Assembly: GCA_045546695.1 (NCBI GenBank) | Contig: JAZQDE010000044.1 | Location: forward strand, 1-61,153 | Reading direction: 5' to 3' | Source: SIG424 sp045546695 | Lineage (GTDB): Bacteria > Bacillota > Clostridia > UBA1212 > UBA1255 | DNA: 61,153 bases | In this document: positions 44,201 through 52,457 of the stretch, piece after piece | Position numbering within the stretch: the stretch's first letter is position 1 | Layout: the number at the start of each line of letters is the position of its first letter | Program-made: the position numbers and the translations under genes | Notes under the pieces: model-generated | Told to the model about the DNA's origin: nothing | Seen by the model: only the letters and a program-made list of their open reading frames with translations | The model's database searches: none

Positions 44201-47200
44201 CGGTAAAGGTGTAAAGTGTACGGTCATACGTTACGTTTTCAACAGCACCTTTTACTTCCAGAATCTGGTATGCCCATGAGCCAACTTCTGTGAAAAGTAC
44301 ACCATCAAGAACGTCTTCGATATCAACAACTTTTGTTCCTGATGTATCTGCCTCATATACTGTGACAGCGCTTTTACCCGGAACATCAATCCACTCCGTG
44401 CCGTTCCAGCTCTGGACTTTGAATGTGAAAGAGCCGCCGCTGTGTGAGCCTTCCATTGTGAAATTCTTCGTTATTCTGACATCCATATCAACTGCTGTTG
44501 AAAGTGGTGTATAGTCGTTGATAATAACTGCTGTGGCATTGCCGTCTGCCGGGATCACAACAGCATTATCTGCGTCAGCATTTTCACCGGAATGATTACG
44601 TGTACGATATGTGATGCTGAAATTCGCGCCCGGATCCGTCTCTGTTATTGTCGCATTTGTGCCTGCAGGCAAACCGATAAGCTCAATTGTCTGGCCTGCT
44701 CTGATAGTAAATACCATGTTTCCTGCCACATCAACAACTGCAGTAGTATCAGCCTGACCGGTCTTCTTTACAGTCACAATTTCCGAACTGAGTTCAGCGC
44801 CTACATTTACAGTAATTTCAAAGTCTTTTTCAAGAATATCAGCCGGAATGTTGTGCTGACTTGAGATTTCCTTTGTAATAAACAGATTTCCGTACTTGTT
44901 CGGGGCGTTTGTAACATAGGCCGGTGCGTACTGTGCGACAGTAGCTGTATCATCGAGCACCTGGCTTACCATAGGAACAGTGACTGTATCTGTCTTTGAT
45001 GCGATGAAATAATCTGCTTCTGCCGGAATATTTTCACCGATTGTACATACTGTACCACCCGGTATTCCGCTGACATATACTGTCTCGCCGGCTTTGACAT
45101 TTACTGTGAGAACATTGTCTGCATATGTTGAGAGAGCAGCTGTAACGTCATTGCCTTTTGAATCCATAACTACAGGATCTGCCACAACGCCGGCCGGTAC
45201 TGTCACAGTCAGTTCATATGTGTCATCTGCATTGCCGATTGCTTCTGTTACGTTCTTTGTAAGAGCAATACCTGTGTCGATTGCAACTGTAAGTCTGCCA
45301 TTATTTCCAAGCCAGATAACAACGTCGTTGTCGTAATGATCGCCGGCTTCGTCCAAAGTATACTCCGGCTTGTAGGAAACTACTGCTGTCTCTGTTACAT
45401 TAGAAGATTTTTCTTCTGACATGTTGTGCAGGCGGCTTGTTCTGAGTGAATCAACAGCCAGCATAGCCTTTATATCTGCACCGGGATTTGCTGCCAAATA
45501 TGCCTCAACTGTTGCTCCGGCATGTTCCGGCTCTACTACGTATCCTATGTCACCTGTAGAAAATCCATTTGTGGCATCATAATTAATGAATACGCCCGCA
45601 TTACGATCGTAAAAAGCGATTGATTCTTTGAGATAACCCCAGTCTGTATAAACAAGATAAGTAACTTCTTCTGCTGCACTTGCCGCGTCTGTCTGACTCT
45701 CTGTCGGGCGATAATATTTTACGTACGTATATACCTGCTCATCATCTTCAATCGTCAGATATTCTTCATATGTAAGATATGTCAGATCAAATTTGCCTGC
45801 TTCGTACAGCACGCCATATTCACTTGCATCCCATTCTATAGGCCGGTTATCTTTTGATGCAACAGCAGAGAATACACCCTGGTTTGCTTTATGAAAATAA
45901 TAGCGGTTGTCAATAGAAGGCTTGAATCCTACGTGTGCATCTCCGATCTGTACTATACCGTTGCTGTCTGCCGGATTTTCCTCGCCAAACTGCCCACCAT
46001 ATAAAGCTACTGTTCCGGTAGAATCATCTACATACTCATAGCCTTGTATCTTTGTTACGTCAATTTTGCCGTTTGGAAGAAGTATATCCTGATCGATACC
46101 TACTGTGTAATATACGCGGAGAGGATCGTATACGAATTCTGTGATAGTCGCACTTGTTTCTTCGCCAACTGTATTTGAAAGAACCTGCTCCATAATAATC
46201 GGGAGTATTTCCTGGTTGATTCTGATTTCCATTTTCTGGGTGCCATCACTCTGTTCCGTTATAGTAATTCTGATATCACTTGACGTGTTCCAGTTCTCGT
46301 TTGTTGTCGGGTTTGTGCCTGTAGCCGCCGCTACTGTGTACGTGCCGTCGCCATTATTTACTACTCCATAAGAAGCGCCAAAAACTGTAACGTGTGTGAT
46401 TTCCTTTATTTCCATGTACCGGCCGATATAGTCAACATAAATAAGCGGTGTATTGTCTACGCCTATTGACCCGTCAACAGTTGAGCTGTCAGTTATAGGA
46501 TTAAACACGCCGGATGAGAGTTCCTGGTAAATCTGTTCAAATGCATCTGACAGATCGGCCACACCGGAGCCTCCGGAAGATTCTGTACTTGTTACGTCAT
46601 AGAATGAGTTAGGACTTACATAGTTGATGTTATTGATAATATCCTGGTCTGTGATTGCGCCACCCAGAGTAGGATAATTATGGTCAAATCTCCACTGTTC
46701 TCCTCCACCATACCAGCCGCCTCCGGCCGTGATTGTAACTGTATCTCCCTCAGCCCACTGCAGATATTTCTCGTACGCTTCTGAAATAGAATCATGACTG
46801 TTTCCGGAATTAAATCCGTTCACTAATGCTCCCGGGTTCATAAGCGCATGCGCTTCGGAATTTGCCGGCAGATCAACGCTGATGCTGTATACTCTTTGTT
46901 CTCTGCCATATTTTTCTTCTACTTTTGCTTTGTTATACGCAGCATTCAGAATTGTACTGAGTACCATTCGCTCATCACTGATATAACCGCTACCCGTTCC
47001 TTCCAACGTATACCAGTCGTCACGTTCTGCTCTGTTTGACTGACCGTCTGTAAGTACAACGGCAACAGGAACGCGTCCTTCAACATTATCCGCATTTGCG
47101 AGTATATTAAAGCCTCTGTCTATACCGGCCTGCAGATTTGTTCCGGTTGTATAACCACTGTCTTTTCCCAAAATCTTATTTTCATTGTCATAGGCATATA

Positions 47201-47828
47201 CAACGCCTGCGTCTGCTTTGTTATTGTTAAAGTAATTATTCACAACCAGTTTAAGTCCGTTTGTGTAAAAATCAAGCGGAATAACAGTTTCGCTGTCATA
47301 ATTGTATGTAACAATAGCAATTCTTACATTTTTAATAGTCAATAAATCTTCAATCAATTTGTTTGCTTCTTCGATTACTCTCTGAAGTCTTGTCACCCCG
47401 CCCGATGTATCATCCATCGAAGTAGAAGTATCCAGGATAAGGACTACATCCACAGGACCTGTCGTACTCGTTTTCGTGGTCGTAGTCATTGACGAGCCAA
47501 GAGCCGAGAAGATAATCTGAAAGAACTCATCATCTTCAAGAGATACTTTGAAAGATGAATTATATTCTCCTCTGCTGTTAAGCGTCACTGTCTGCCCGTT
47601 TGTGTAAACTGACTTGTCTACCCATACGCGTCCGGCATATCTGTTGCCATCTGCATCTGTTCCCATCATGGATTCCCATGCGTCTGCCGTGCCCGGATCT
47701 GTCACACTTCCTGTGATAGTCGATGCAGCCATTGAAGCTGCCGACAAAGTAGCAGGAAGATATGACGCAAGCAGCGCCAGACATATAAATATACTGATTA
47801 ATTTTCTTGGTATTCTGAATCTTTTCAT
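41259..47828 (-). CDS. Giant surface adhesin: VWA, isopeptide (Spy0128-like) and DUF11 repeats, LPxTG-like anchor
   Basis: 2189 residues. Signal peptide ends near 31 (LPATLSAAS). Order: VWA domain from about 120 to 440 with MIDAS loop LILDTSTSMDD; a long beta-rich region; DUF5979-like segments around 840-1100 (FITKEISSQHNIP); about five Spy0128/FctA-like pilin domains at about 1105-1760, each ending VTF-N-N-T-Y or similar, the pattern of Lys-Asn isopeptide domains; three DUF11 repeats at about 1775-2150 (DIKDTIPQYTSYVDGSASH and kin); and a wall-sorting tail NPPTSDENN + hydrophobic helix + KKYKKNR. The motif is NPPTS instead of LPxTG. No sortase gene in the window. Ribosome site GGGAGG. Confidence 0.9.
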   Translation of the reverse strand: MKRFRIPRKLISIFICLALLASYLPATLSAASMAASTITGSVTDPGTADAWESMMGTDADGNRYAGRVWVDKSVYTNGQTVTLNSRGEYNSSFKVSLEDDEFFQIIFSALGSSMTTTTKTSTTGPVDVVLILDTSTSMDDTSGGVTRLQRVIEEANKLIEDLLTIKNVRIAIVTYNYDSETVIPLDFYTNGLKLVVNNYFNNNKADAGVVYAYDNENKILGKDSGYTTGTNLQAGIDRGFNILANADNVEGRVPVAVVLTDGQSNRAERDDWYTLEGTGSGYISDERMVLSTILNAAYNKAKVEEKYGREQRVYSISVDLPANSEAHALMNPGALVNGFNSGNSHDSISEAYEKYLQWAEGDTVTITAGGGWYGGGEQWRFDHNYPTLGGAITDQDIINNINYVSPNSFYDVTSTESSGGSGVADLSDAFEQIYQELSSGVFNPITDSSTVDGSIGVDNTPLIYVDYIGRYMEIKEITHVTVFGASYGVVNNGDGTYTVAAATGTNPTTNENWNTSSDIRITITEQSDGTQKMEIRINQEILPIIMEQVLSNTVGEETSATITEFVYDPLRVYYTVGIDQDILLPNGKIDVTKIQGYEYVDDSTGTVALYGGQFGEENPADSNGIVQIGDAHVGFKPSIDNRYYFHKANQGVFSAVASKDNRPIEWDASEYGVLYEAGKFDLTYLTYEEYLTIEDDEQVYTYVKYYRPTESQTDAASAAEEVTYLVYTDWGYLKESIAFYDRNAGVFINYDATNGFSTGDIGYVVEPEHAGATVEAYLAANPGADIKAMLAVDSLRTSRLHNMSEEKSSNVTETAVVSYKPEYTLDEAGDHYDNDVVIWLGNNGRLTVAIDTGIALTKNVTEAIGNADDTYELTVTVPAGVVADPVVMDSKGNDVTAALSTYADNVLTVNVKAGETVYVSGIPGGTVCTIGENIPAEADYFIASKTDTVTVPMVSQVLDDTATVAQYAPAYVTNAPNKYGNLFITKEISSQHNIPADILEKDFEITVNVGAELSSEIVTVKKTGQADTTAVVDVAGNMVFTIRAGQTIELIGLPAGTNATITETDPGANFSITYRTRNHSGENADADNAVVIPADGNATAVIINDYTPLSTAVDMDVRITKNFTMEGSHSGGSFTFKVQSWNGTEWIDVPGKSAVTVYEADTSGTKVVDIEDVLDGVLFTEVGSWAYQILEVKGAVENVTYDRTLYTFTVKVTDNNGQLTATITDVNNEIIDDGIYEVTFNNTYHTAPVSIDIIKTVENNSGDSSVSKAGFDFTAIRTDENWVPLTGADASQMSVYTDAAGEARFTATYKAAGTYYYVITEVDENVPGWTYSDAAYLVTVVVVEDNGDLVATLSIEKTGSDNPDEIAQVDAADATKGYIYFINTYDPEDVTVDLDGKVVKELTGKDLEADMFTFYVCADGTDNPILIGKNELNGDVKFVDFAGELKFDKIGTYLYDITEMIPDGAVYDSISGKYVLNGMHYDPTIYDLVVEVKNDINTGKLVATCYFEDSVTDTVTFRNRYVVTSDSYRIGGQKLLNGRALNAGEFTFELYQGDTLLETVTNKGDGSFLFTSIVYDAAGTYTYTIREAAGSLAGVTYDGANNPVTVTVTVVDTDGVLTATADKDNVEIVFENTYTATPAEVVFEGTKTLKGAELADDSFTFRLYSTDSSFDIKAASAQLVASAKNVGGAFTLATEKFATPGNYFYVIVEDATENPIENVVYDSTVYRIRVRVRDVGDGQLRVAVTNMDTDVTSQSAASATVTATFTNATFEEAVEKEVYLAGQTTTIIDGSRVNVGDILTYFITYINYTGEDVVVDIKDTIPQYTSYVDGSASHGGTYAAAYISWTLNVPKDEYVTVSFDVRVDEPDAIVANTAVVRDGVNTYTTNEVVNHTIENELKKDVFTPADLTVSVDGKKVYAGDELVYEITFTNSSADTADIEITDIIPANTTYVDGSASEGGVYDNGKILWDIDNISAWSTVKVSFKVTVNADVGAVTIENRATATDGTNEYETDVITNYTVEDEVGKEVFSESDPSINIDGRTVLVGDVLVYAISYTNTSKESANVTIVDTIPQYTSYVIGSADNAGIFENEKITWNLEVAPEQTVTVTFKVRVEDGGANAPIANKAQVLEGRNTYTTNEIINPSDTPVPPNPPTSDENNLWKWITLLFISGTGLTGIKKYKKNRADAENA

Positions 47829-47830
47829 TT

Positions 47831-48172
47831 TTAATCCTCCCTTGGTCTGACATTTGTTTTTAAATGTTTGTCAATTCTTCGTATTGTTGATTTAAGTTCT
47901 ACAAGTGCTGATTTACAGCAAGGTTCTCCAAGAAGACGGATTGGAATCGGTGTGTCGGAAGCCTCAAACAAATCACTCTTTGAGTATTGTGTGTTAAGTA
48001 ATCCCTCTGCATTCGGTGCGTATATCAGAATCAGATGGTAATCCGTTTCACGCCGGATCTCTGTCGCGTCGTCATATTTGTCAATTTGTACTACGCCGTT
48101 TCTGAGCAAACAATCACAAGCTGTCGGAAGTTCACCGCAAACGGCAACTTTAATGTTTTTCAGCATAATCAA
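47831..48172 (-). CDS. Small protein of unknown function, possibly receiver-like
   Basis: 111-113 residues, starting at TTG 48172 (7 bp after AAAGGA) or ATG 48166. NIKVAVCGELPTACDCLLR, DYHLILIYAPNAEG and IPIRLLGEPCCKSALVEL suggest an alpha/beta fold like a response-regulator receiver, but the phosphorylated Asp is missing: the beta-3 equivalent reads LILIYAP. It stops 2 bp before the adhesin start codon, so the two are coupled, and it is divergent from a LytTR/GHKL system. Function not known. Confidence 0.7.
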   Translation of the reverse strand: MIMLKNIKVAVCGELPTACDCLLRNGVVQIDKYDDATEIRRETDYHLILIYAPNAEGLLNTQYSKSDLFEASDTPIPIRLLGEPCCKSALVELKSTIRRIDKHLKTNVRPRED

Positions 48173-48303
48173 ATAACTATCCTTTCTATAAGTTACAAAG
48201 CTCTGTAGAGCAATAAAATATTATCATGATTTTTTTCTCTGTGCGGGATTGCGAAAATTCAGCCGTTTTTGCGCAGATTTAACTTTCACAATAAATTTCT
48301 GCA

Positions 48304-48333
48304 TCGACTTTTATTTACCGTTTGTGATACAAT
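48304..48333 (+). promoter_or_regulatory. Probable promoter of the LytTR/GHKL pair
   Basis: TCGACT, 18 bp, TACAAT, about 33 bp before the response-regulator start. The 193-bp divergent region also holds a short hairpin GCTCT-GT-AGAGC (48200-48211) on the adhesin side. I found no convincing promoter for the adhesin transcript and no clear LytTR direct repeats. Confidence 0.45.
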
Positions 48334-48365
48334 GCTTCCATAAAATATATAGCGAGGGATTTATT

Positions 48366-49100
48366 ATGAGATTAGCTATATGCGACGATGAATCTGTTTG
48401 CTTGTCGCTTGTTACTACAATTGCAGAAGGATATATAAAAGAACATTCCCACCACGGTATTGTTATGGAATCTTTTTCCGACCCGGAGGACCTGCTTGAA
48501 GCTGCCGAGAAAAACGGCGGTTTTGATATTTATATCCTTGACGTCATCATGCCCGGCATGACAGGTATTGAGCTTGGCAAATCGCTCAGGGAGCATGGAT
48601 ACGACGGCAAGATAATCTACCTTACTTCAAGTGAAGAATATTCTCTTGATGCTTTTCGCGTCAAAGCTTACGACTATATTATCAAACCAATATGCAAAGA
48701 AGCTTTCGATAAAATTGTTGATGAGGCAATTGCCGCTGTTTCAGAAAAAAAAGATAAATCTATGATAGTGAAAACGAAAGAACGAAGCGTCAGGCTTAAG
48801 TATGACAGCATTATGTATGCCGAATTCAACAAGAGGATTATCTGTTATTATTTGACAAGTGGCAAGACTGTGGAGACTCTGACCGTCCGCACTTCTTTTT
48901 CACAGGCCGTGTCAGAGCTTCTTGCCGACAAGCGTTTTACAATATGTGGACAAAGTATGATAGTCAATCTTGACCACATAACAGAAATCGAAAACAACGC
49001 CGTTGTCTTCGGAAATACTTATCGTCCGTTTCTCGGTGAAAAGCTATGCCGCAAATTGCGTGACACATGGGCAGAGTACCTTTTTGATCAGGAGGGTTAA
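48366..49100 (+). CDS. LytTR-family response regulator
   Basis: 244 residues. Receiver domain with acidic pair Asp7/Asp8 and phosphoacceptor Asp59 (YILDVIMPGMTG), conserved Lys in YIIKPI; C-terminal LytTR DNA-binding domain (MIVKTKERSVRLKYDSIMYA, then LADKRFTICGQSMIVNLDHI). AgrA/VirR-type. Start chosen by GAGGG 7 bp before ATG; longer frame upstream is noncoding. 2 bp before the kinase gene. Confidence 0.93.
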   Translation: MRLAICDDESVCLSLVTTIAEGYIKEHSHHGIVMESFSDPEDLLEAAEKNGGFDIYILDVIMPGMTGIELGKSLREHGYDGKIIYLTSSEEYSLDAFRVKAYDYIIKPICKEAFDKIVDEAIAAVSEKKDKSMIVKTKERSVRLKYDSIMYAEFNKRIICYYLTSGKTVETLTVRTSFSQAVSELLADKRFTICGQSMIVNLDHITEIENNAVVFGNTYRPFLGEKLCRKLRDTWAEYLFDQEG

Positions 49101-49102
49101 TT

Positions 49103-50389
49103 ATGGAAGTTTTAAAGGATATTTCAGCGCTTTGGTCTCTTATCCATACATTGATAATGTTTATGATTATTTTTAAGCCGCGTTACTCTGAAAAAAAAAC
49201 GACGCTGCTGACTTTGACGACTATGCTCCCTTTAATGGCCGCAAACTTCATTCTGTTTGTTTTTCTCGATTATAGTAATCTCGGCACGCTTATGCTTCTG
49301 ACTTTGTCTCTTCCAAGCTGCATATTCTTCTGGATTATCTCAAAATACAGAGACGGCCGTTTCTTTTTCACCTTCTGTATGGTAGATACTATCGTCCTGG
49401 AAATTCTCTATATAACAAACATTGTAAACCATTATCTGACACCTACCACATATCTTGTTGTCTTTATTGTGCGTATGCTTATCTTCCCGGTAATTGAATA
49501 CTGGATGTATAAAAAATTGCGTCCGATGTATCTCAGTGTACAGGAAAAAGGCAGCCGCGGCTGGGGCTTTTTTGCTGTCATCGGTATACTGTTTTACCTG
49601 GTAATAACTCTTCTTATGACATATCCCACAACTATTACAGAAAGACCCGATCAACTTCCGGCTCTTATCCTTTTGTTTTTCCTGATGCCTGTAATTTATA
49701 TTCATATTATTGTAACTCTCCGCAAGCAACAGGTTTTCTTTGAAATGACCGAGCAGGAACATATTATGAAGCTCCAGGTTGCAAATATTTCTGAGCGCGT
49801 TGAAGAATACAGTGCCGCAAACGACGCTTTCCGCAAAGAGCGTCACGATTTCCGTCACAAGTTAAAAGCTATCGCAAGTCTTGTCGAGGCAAAAAAATAC
49901 GATGAGCTCGCCAGAATTGTAGAAGAATATACGGATAATATTGAAAAAACAAAAATCATTCAGTATACAAAACATGCAGTAATTGACTCTGTTTTATCTG
50001 TATATATACGCAAAGCCGAGCATTACGGAATCAACGTAAAGATTGGTTTTGATTTCCCCGACAGTTTTGTCTGTAATGAAACAGAACTTGCAACAGCTCT
50101 CGCCAATGCGATTGAAAATGCTATTATTGCCTGTGAAAAATTGCCTGAAGAGGATCGTTTTATTGAAATCAAGGTCATTTCCAGACCTACATTTATGATT
50201 ATGATCCGTAACAGTTTTGACGGACAAGTACTTTTTGATGAAAATGGCCTTCCGGAAAATCCAAATGGCAAGGTAGACGGTCACGGATTTGGTTCGCGTT
50301 CTATTGCCACTTTTTGTGCCAAATACGGTGGAGATTATAATTTCAAAGCCTCTGAAAACATATTTACTTTGTTCATGTATCTGAAATGA
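49103..50389 (+). CDS. GHKL-type sensor histidine kinase (AgrC-like)
   Basis: 428 residues. Six hydrophobic helices in the first 215 residues, then H-box RKERHDFRHKLKAI, N-box ATALANAIENAIIAC and G-box DGHGFGSRSI. This is the peptide-sensing AgrC/ComD type in many Gram-positives, but no agrB or agrD-like gene is adjacent. Presumably phosphorylates the LytTR regulator encoded just upstream. Confidence 0.93.
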   Translation: MEVLKDISALWSLIHTLIMFMIIFKPRYSEKKTTLLTLTTMLPLMAANFILFVFLDYSNLGTLMLLTLSLPSCIFFWIISKYRDGRFFFTFCMVDTIVLEILYITNIVNHYLTPTTYLVVFIVRMLIFPVIEYWMYKKLRPMYLSVQEKGSRGWGFFAVIGILFYLVITLLMTYPTTITERPDQLPALILLFFLMPVIYIHIIVTLRKQQVFFEMTEQEHIMKLQVANISERVEEYSAANDAFRKERHDFRHKLKAIASLVEAKKYDELARIVEEYTDNIEKTKIIQYTKHAVIDSVLSVYIRKAEHYGINVKIGFDFPDSFVCNETELATALANAIENAIIACEKLPEEDRFIEIKVISRPTFMIMIRNSFDGQVLFDENGLPENPNGKVDGHGFGSRSIATFCAKYGGDYNFKASENIFTLFMYLK

Positions 50390-50400
50390 TTTTACATAGT

Positions 50401-50439
50401 GAAGGCGGCACTTTGTCGTATAGCCAAAGTGCCGCCTTC
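50401..50439 (+). terminator. Terminator of the LytTR/GHKL operon
   Basis: GAAGGCGGCACTTTG, 9-nt loop, CAAAGTGCCGCCTTC (15 perfect pairs) then CCCCTTTC; 12 bp past the kinase stop. T-run weak. A second 9-bp inverted repeat GATAATAAC/GTTATTATC (50517-50543) abuts the end of the next, oppositely oriented gene. Confidence 0.75.
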
Positions 50440-50541
50440 CCCTTTCGGGTAGTTGTTATATGATTTTTTAAAAATTTATACAATCTTCTATACGCAGATT
50501 ATATACGGATACGTTAGATAATAACCGCTATACAGTTATTA

Positions 50542-50976
50542 TCAGCCTGACGCCGGAGGACAAGTGTCATAGTCTTCAAAGAATTCCGTCTCTGTAGTAT
50601 ATTGTCCGTGGGCGGTAAGTTCAAAAGTTGCATAATAGTCTACATACGCAGTAGCTTCAAAGAAGCAGACCATGCCAAAGCAATCGTCTAACGTGTCATC
50701 AATCATCATAGCAATTCTCGTCCAGCCACCCTCGCCGTCTTCCTCATATACTGTTATTCTTCCCTGTGCATACAGACAGTCATCGTATAAATCTACTGTC
50801 GCACATACGCTGCCTTCCGTAATCTGGAAGAATATATTGAATGACACGACGGATATATACTCCCATTGAAGTGCCCTTTCTGCAGCAAACGTAGCAGATG
50901 GTGATACTATTGCCATAGACAGCAATAAGAGTGTCAATAACATTGCAACAATTTTTTTCAGTGATTTTCTCTTCAT
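50542..50976 (-). CDS. Small secreted protein of unknown function
   Basis: 144 residues. Clear signal peptide (KRKSLKKIVAMLLTLLLLSM ... ATFAAERA; cleavage after residue 31 or so). The mature 110 residues are acidic and Cys-containing, beta-rich, with no known domain. Runs in the same direction as, and 81 bp after, the DUF4367 gene, so may be an output of the ECF sigma system. Ribosome site GAGGGAAG. Confidence 0.7.
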   Translation of the reverse strand: MKRKSLKKIVAMLLTLLLLSMAIVSPSATFAAERALQWEYISVVSFNIFFQITEGSVCATVDLYDDCLYAQGRITVYEEDGEGGWTRIAMMIDDTLDDCFGMVCFFEATAYVDYYATFELTAHGQYTTETEFFEDYDTCPPASG

Positions 50977-51057
50977 AGTTGTCCACTTCCCTCGTATTAT
51001 TTACCCTACAATGTATATAACGCACGGGAAAACAAAATATCACAAAAAAATATTTTT

Positions 51058-51750
51058 TTATTTTATGCTCTCTGCCAGATACATAATATCGTAGGAATTG
51101 TCATAAAGAGTCAACAGATATACATATTTACCATCATTCCAATATAGTCGAACAACACCGTTTTCATCAATAAAAAAGCATCCTTTTTCTCCATTTATAT
51201 CAACATACTCTACGTTTGTTTCCACATTGTCAACAAACGCAGTATTCTTTCTATACACTTCCTGCCTTAACGTACAAATTCTTTCTCCGTCCAGACAATA
51301 CTTTGTCATCCACACCTTATTGTAATCCATACTCACTTCCTCCACCGTTCCCTCCGGCAAGGCCGTTATCCTCTTCAGATCCTCAATCACCACCTCAGCA
51401 TTTTCATCCGGGTCATCTTCTTCAAACTCAACCTGCACATAATCATCAAACCAATCCACAATAACGTCAATAACGGCATTACGGAACGCAGAAACACTCA
51501 TTATTGTAATAAAGCCAAGTGCGAAAATAACAACAAGCACCACTGCCACACTACGGGCAAAGCGACGCAGCGACACAAAGGCAGGCTTGCGACGCTGTTT
51601 TGCAATCATACGATTGCGTTTTCGGATGTATCGCTGAGTCTCCGGCACATCCGAAACATCAAGATTCTCAAACCTCTCTACCTCTTCCTTGCAAAAATCG
51701 ACGGCAGCGGCAAAAAGCATACAATCCAATTTGTCATAACGATTAATCAT
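51058..51750 (-). CDS. DUF4367 membrane protein, probable anti-sigma factor
   Basis: 230 residues. Cytosolic N-terminal 60-80 residues, one transmembrane helix (RSVAVVLVVIFALGFITIMS, about residue 85-105) and an extracellular C-terminal DUF4367-type domain (VDINGEKGCFFIDENGVVRL). Overlaps the sigma gene by 8 bp, as membrane anti-sigma factors usually do. Start at 51750 has GGGAG upstream. Confidence 0.8.
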   Translation of the reverse strand: MINRYDKLDCMLFAAAVDFCKEEVERFENLDVSDVPETQRYIRKRNRMIAKQRRKPAFVSLRRFARSVAVVLVVIFALGFITIMSVSAFRNAVIDVIVDWFDDYVQVEFEEDDPDENAEVVIEDLKRITALPEGTVEEVSMDYNKVWMTKYCLDGERICTLRQEVYRKNTAFVDNVETNVEYVDINGEKGCFFIDENGVVRLYWNDGKYVYLLTLYDNSYDIMYLAESIK

Positions 51751-52309
51751 ACAAATACTCCCTTCCGCTTTGAAGCAACATCTGTCTTGCACGCATCAAT
51801 CTTGTGCTGACGACACTTTCTTTAACATCAAGTGCGTGCGCGATATCAGCACAATTCATATTGTGTCCGTATTTGAGCACAACAACGTCGCGATAAATGT
51901 CCGGAAGATCATTTACCAATTGTGCCAGAATACGGTTATTCTCCTCACTCATAACAAGCTGTTCAGGGCTATACTCACGGTCAGACATACGTATATCAAC
52001 CAAGTCCTGGTCTTCCGGCATTTCCTCAAACAAATTTTTCTCCGTTTTTGTTTTCCTGTAAAAACTAATAGCGACACTCCTGCTGTAAATGCACACAAGT
52101 CTGGTTTGTTCCGTCTCACTCGCATCCCTGAAATTCTCCAGATTGTTTATTATCTTTACAACAACGTCATGTACACAATCTTCGGCAGTTTCCCAGTTTT
52201 TAACATAGTCATATACAAATTTTTTGATATACTTTTCGTATTTGACGTATATTTCACTCATAAAAAAACGGTCATTGTCATTTTCAATGGCCATAATCAA
52301 TGCTATCAC
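51743..52309 (-). CDS. ECF-type RNA polymerase sigma factor
   Basis: 188 residues. Sigma region 2 (KYEKYIKKFVYDYVKNWETA, then EDCVHDVVVKIINNL) and region 4 (LPDIYRDVVVLKYGHNMNCA, DVKESVVSTRLMRARQML) are evident. GTG at 52309 lies 6 bp after GGGGGG; a longer open frame upstream is noncoding. Presumably held at the membrane by the following DUF4367 protein. Confidence 0.9.
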   Translation of the reverse strand: MIALIMAIENDNDRFFMSEIYVKYEKYIKKFVYDYVKNWETAEDCVHDVVVKIINNLENFRDASETEQTRLVCIYSRSVAISFYRKTKTEKNLFEEMPEDQDLVDIRMSDREYSPEQLVMSEENNRILAQLVNDLPDIYRDVVVLKYGHNMNCADIAHALDVKESVVSTRLMRARQMLLQSGREYLYD

Positions 52310-52400
52310 ATTGAACCCCCCTTTTTTGGCGATTCTATCATTTATATATAAAATAGTCACAGACTTTTGACCGACTCGTTTTACGTGCCTGATTCCGGTG

Positions 52401-52434
52401 AAAAAAACTGAGGCTTGCCCTGCGGGCAAGCCTC
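52401..52434 (-). terminator. Intrinsic terminator of the ybaB-to-yhaN operon
   Basis: Minus strand GAGGCTTGCCC, 3-nt loop, GGGCAAGCCTC, then AGTTTTTTT. 24 bp past the last stop codon. Confidence 0.9.
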
Positions 52435-52457
52435 CTGATGTTGTGTTGGTTTATCGG

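Noticed and set aside
48200..48211. GCTCT-GT-AGAGC hairpin upstream of the small protein/adhesin pair as an operator
   Set aside because: Too short and with a 2-nt loop; no promoter nearby to which it could be related.
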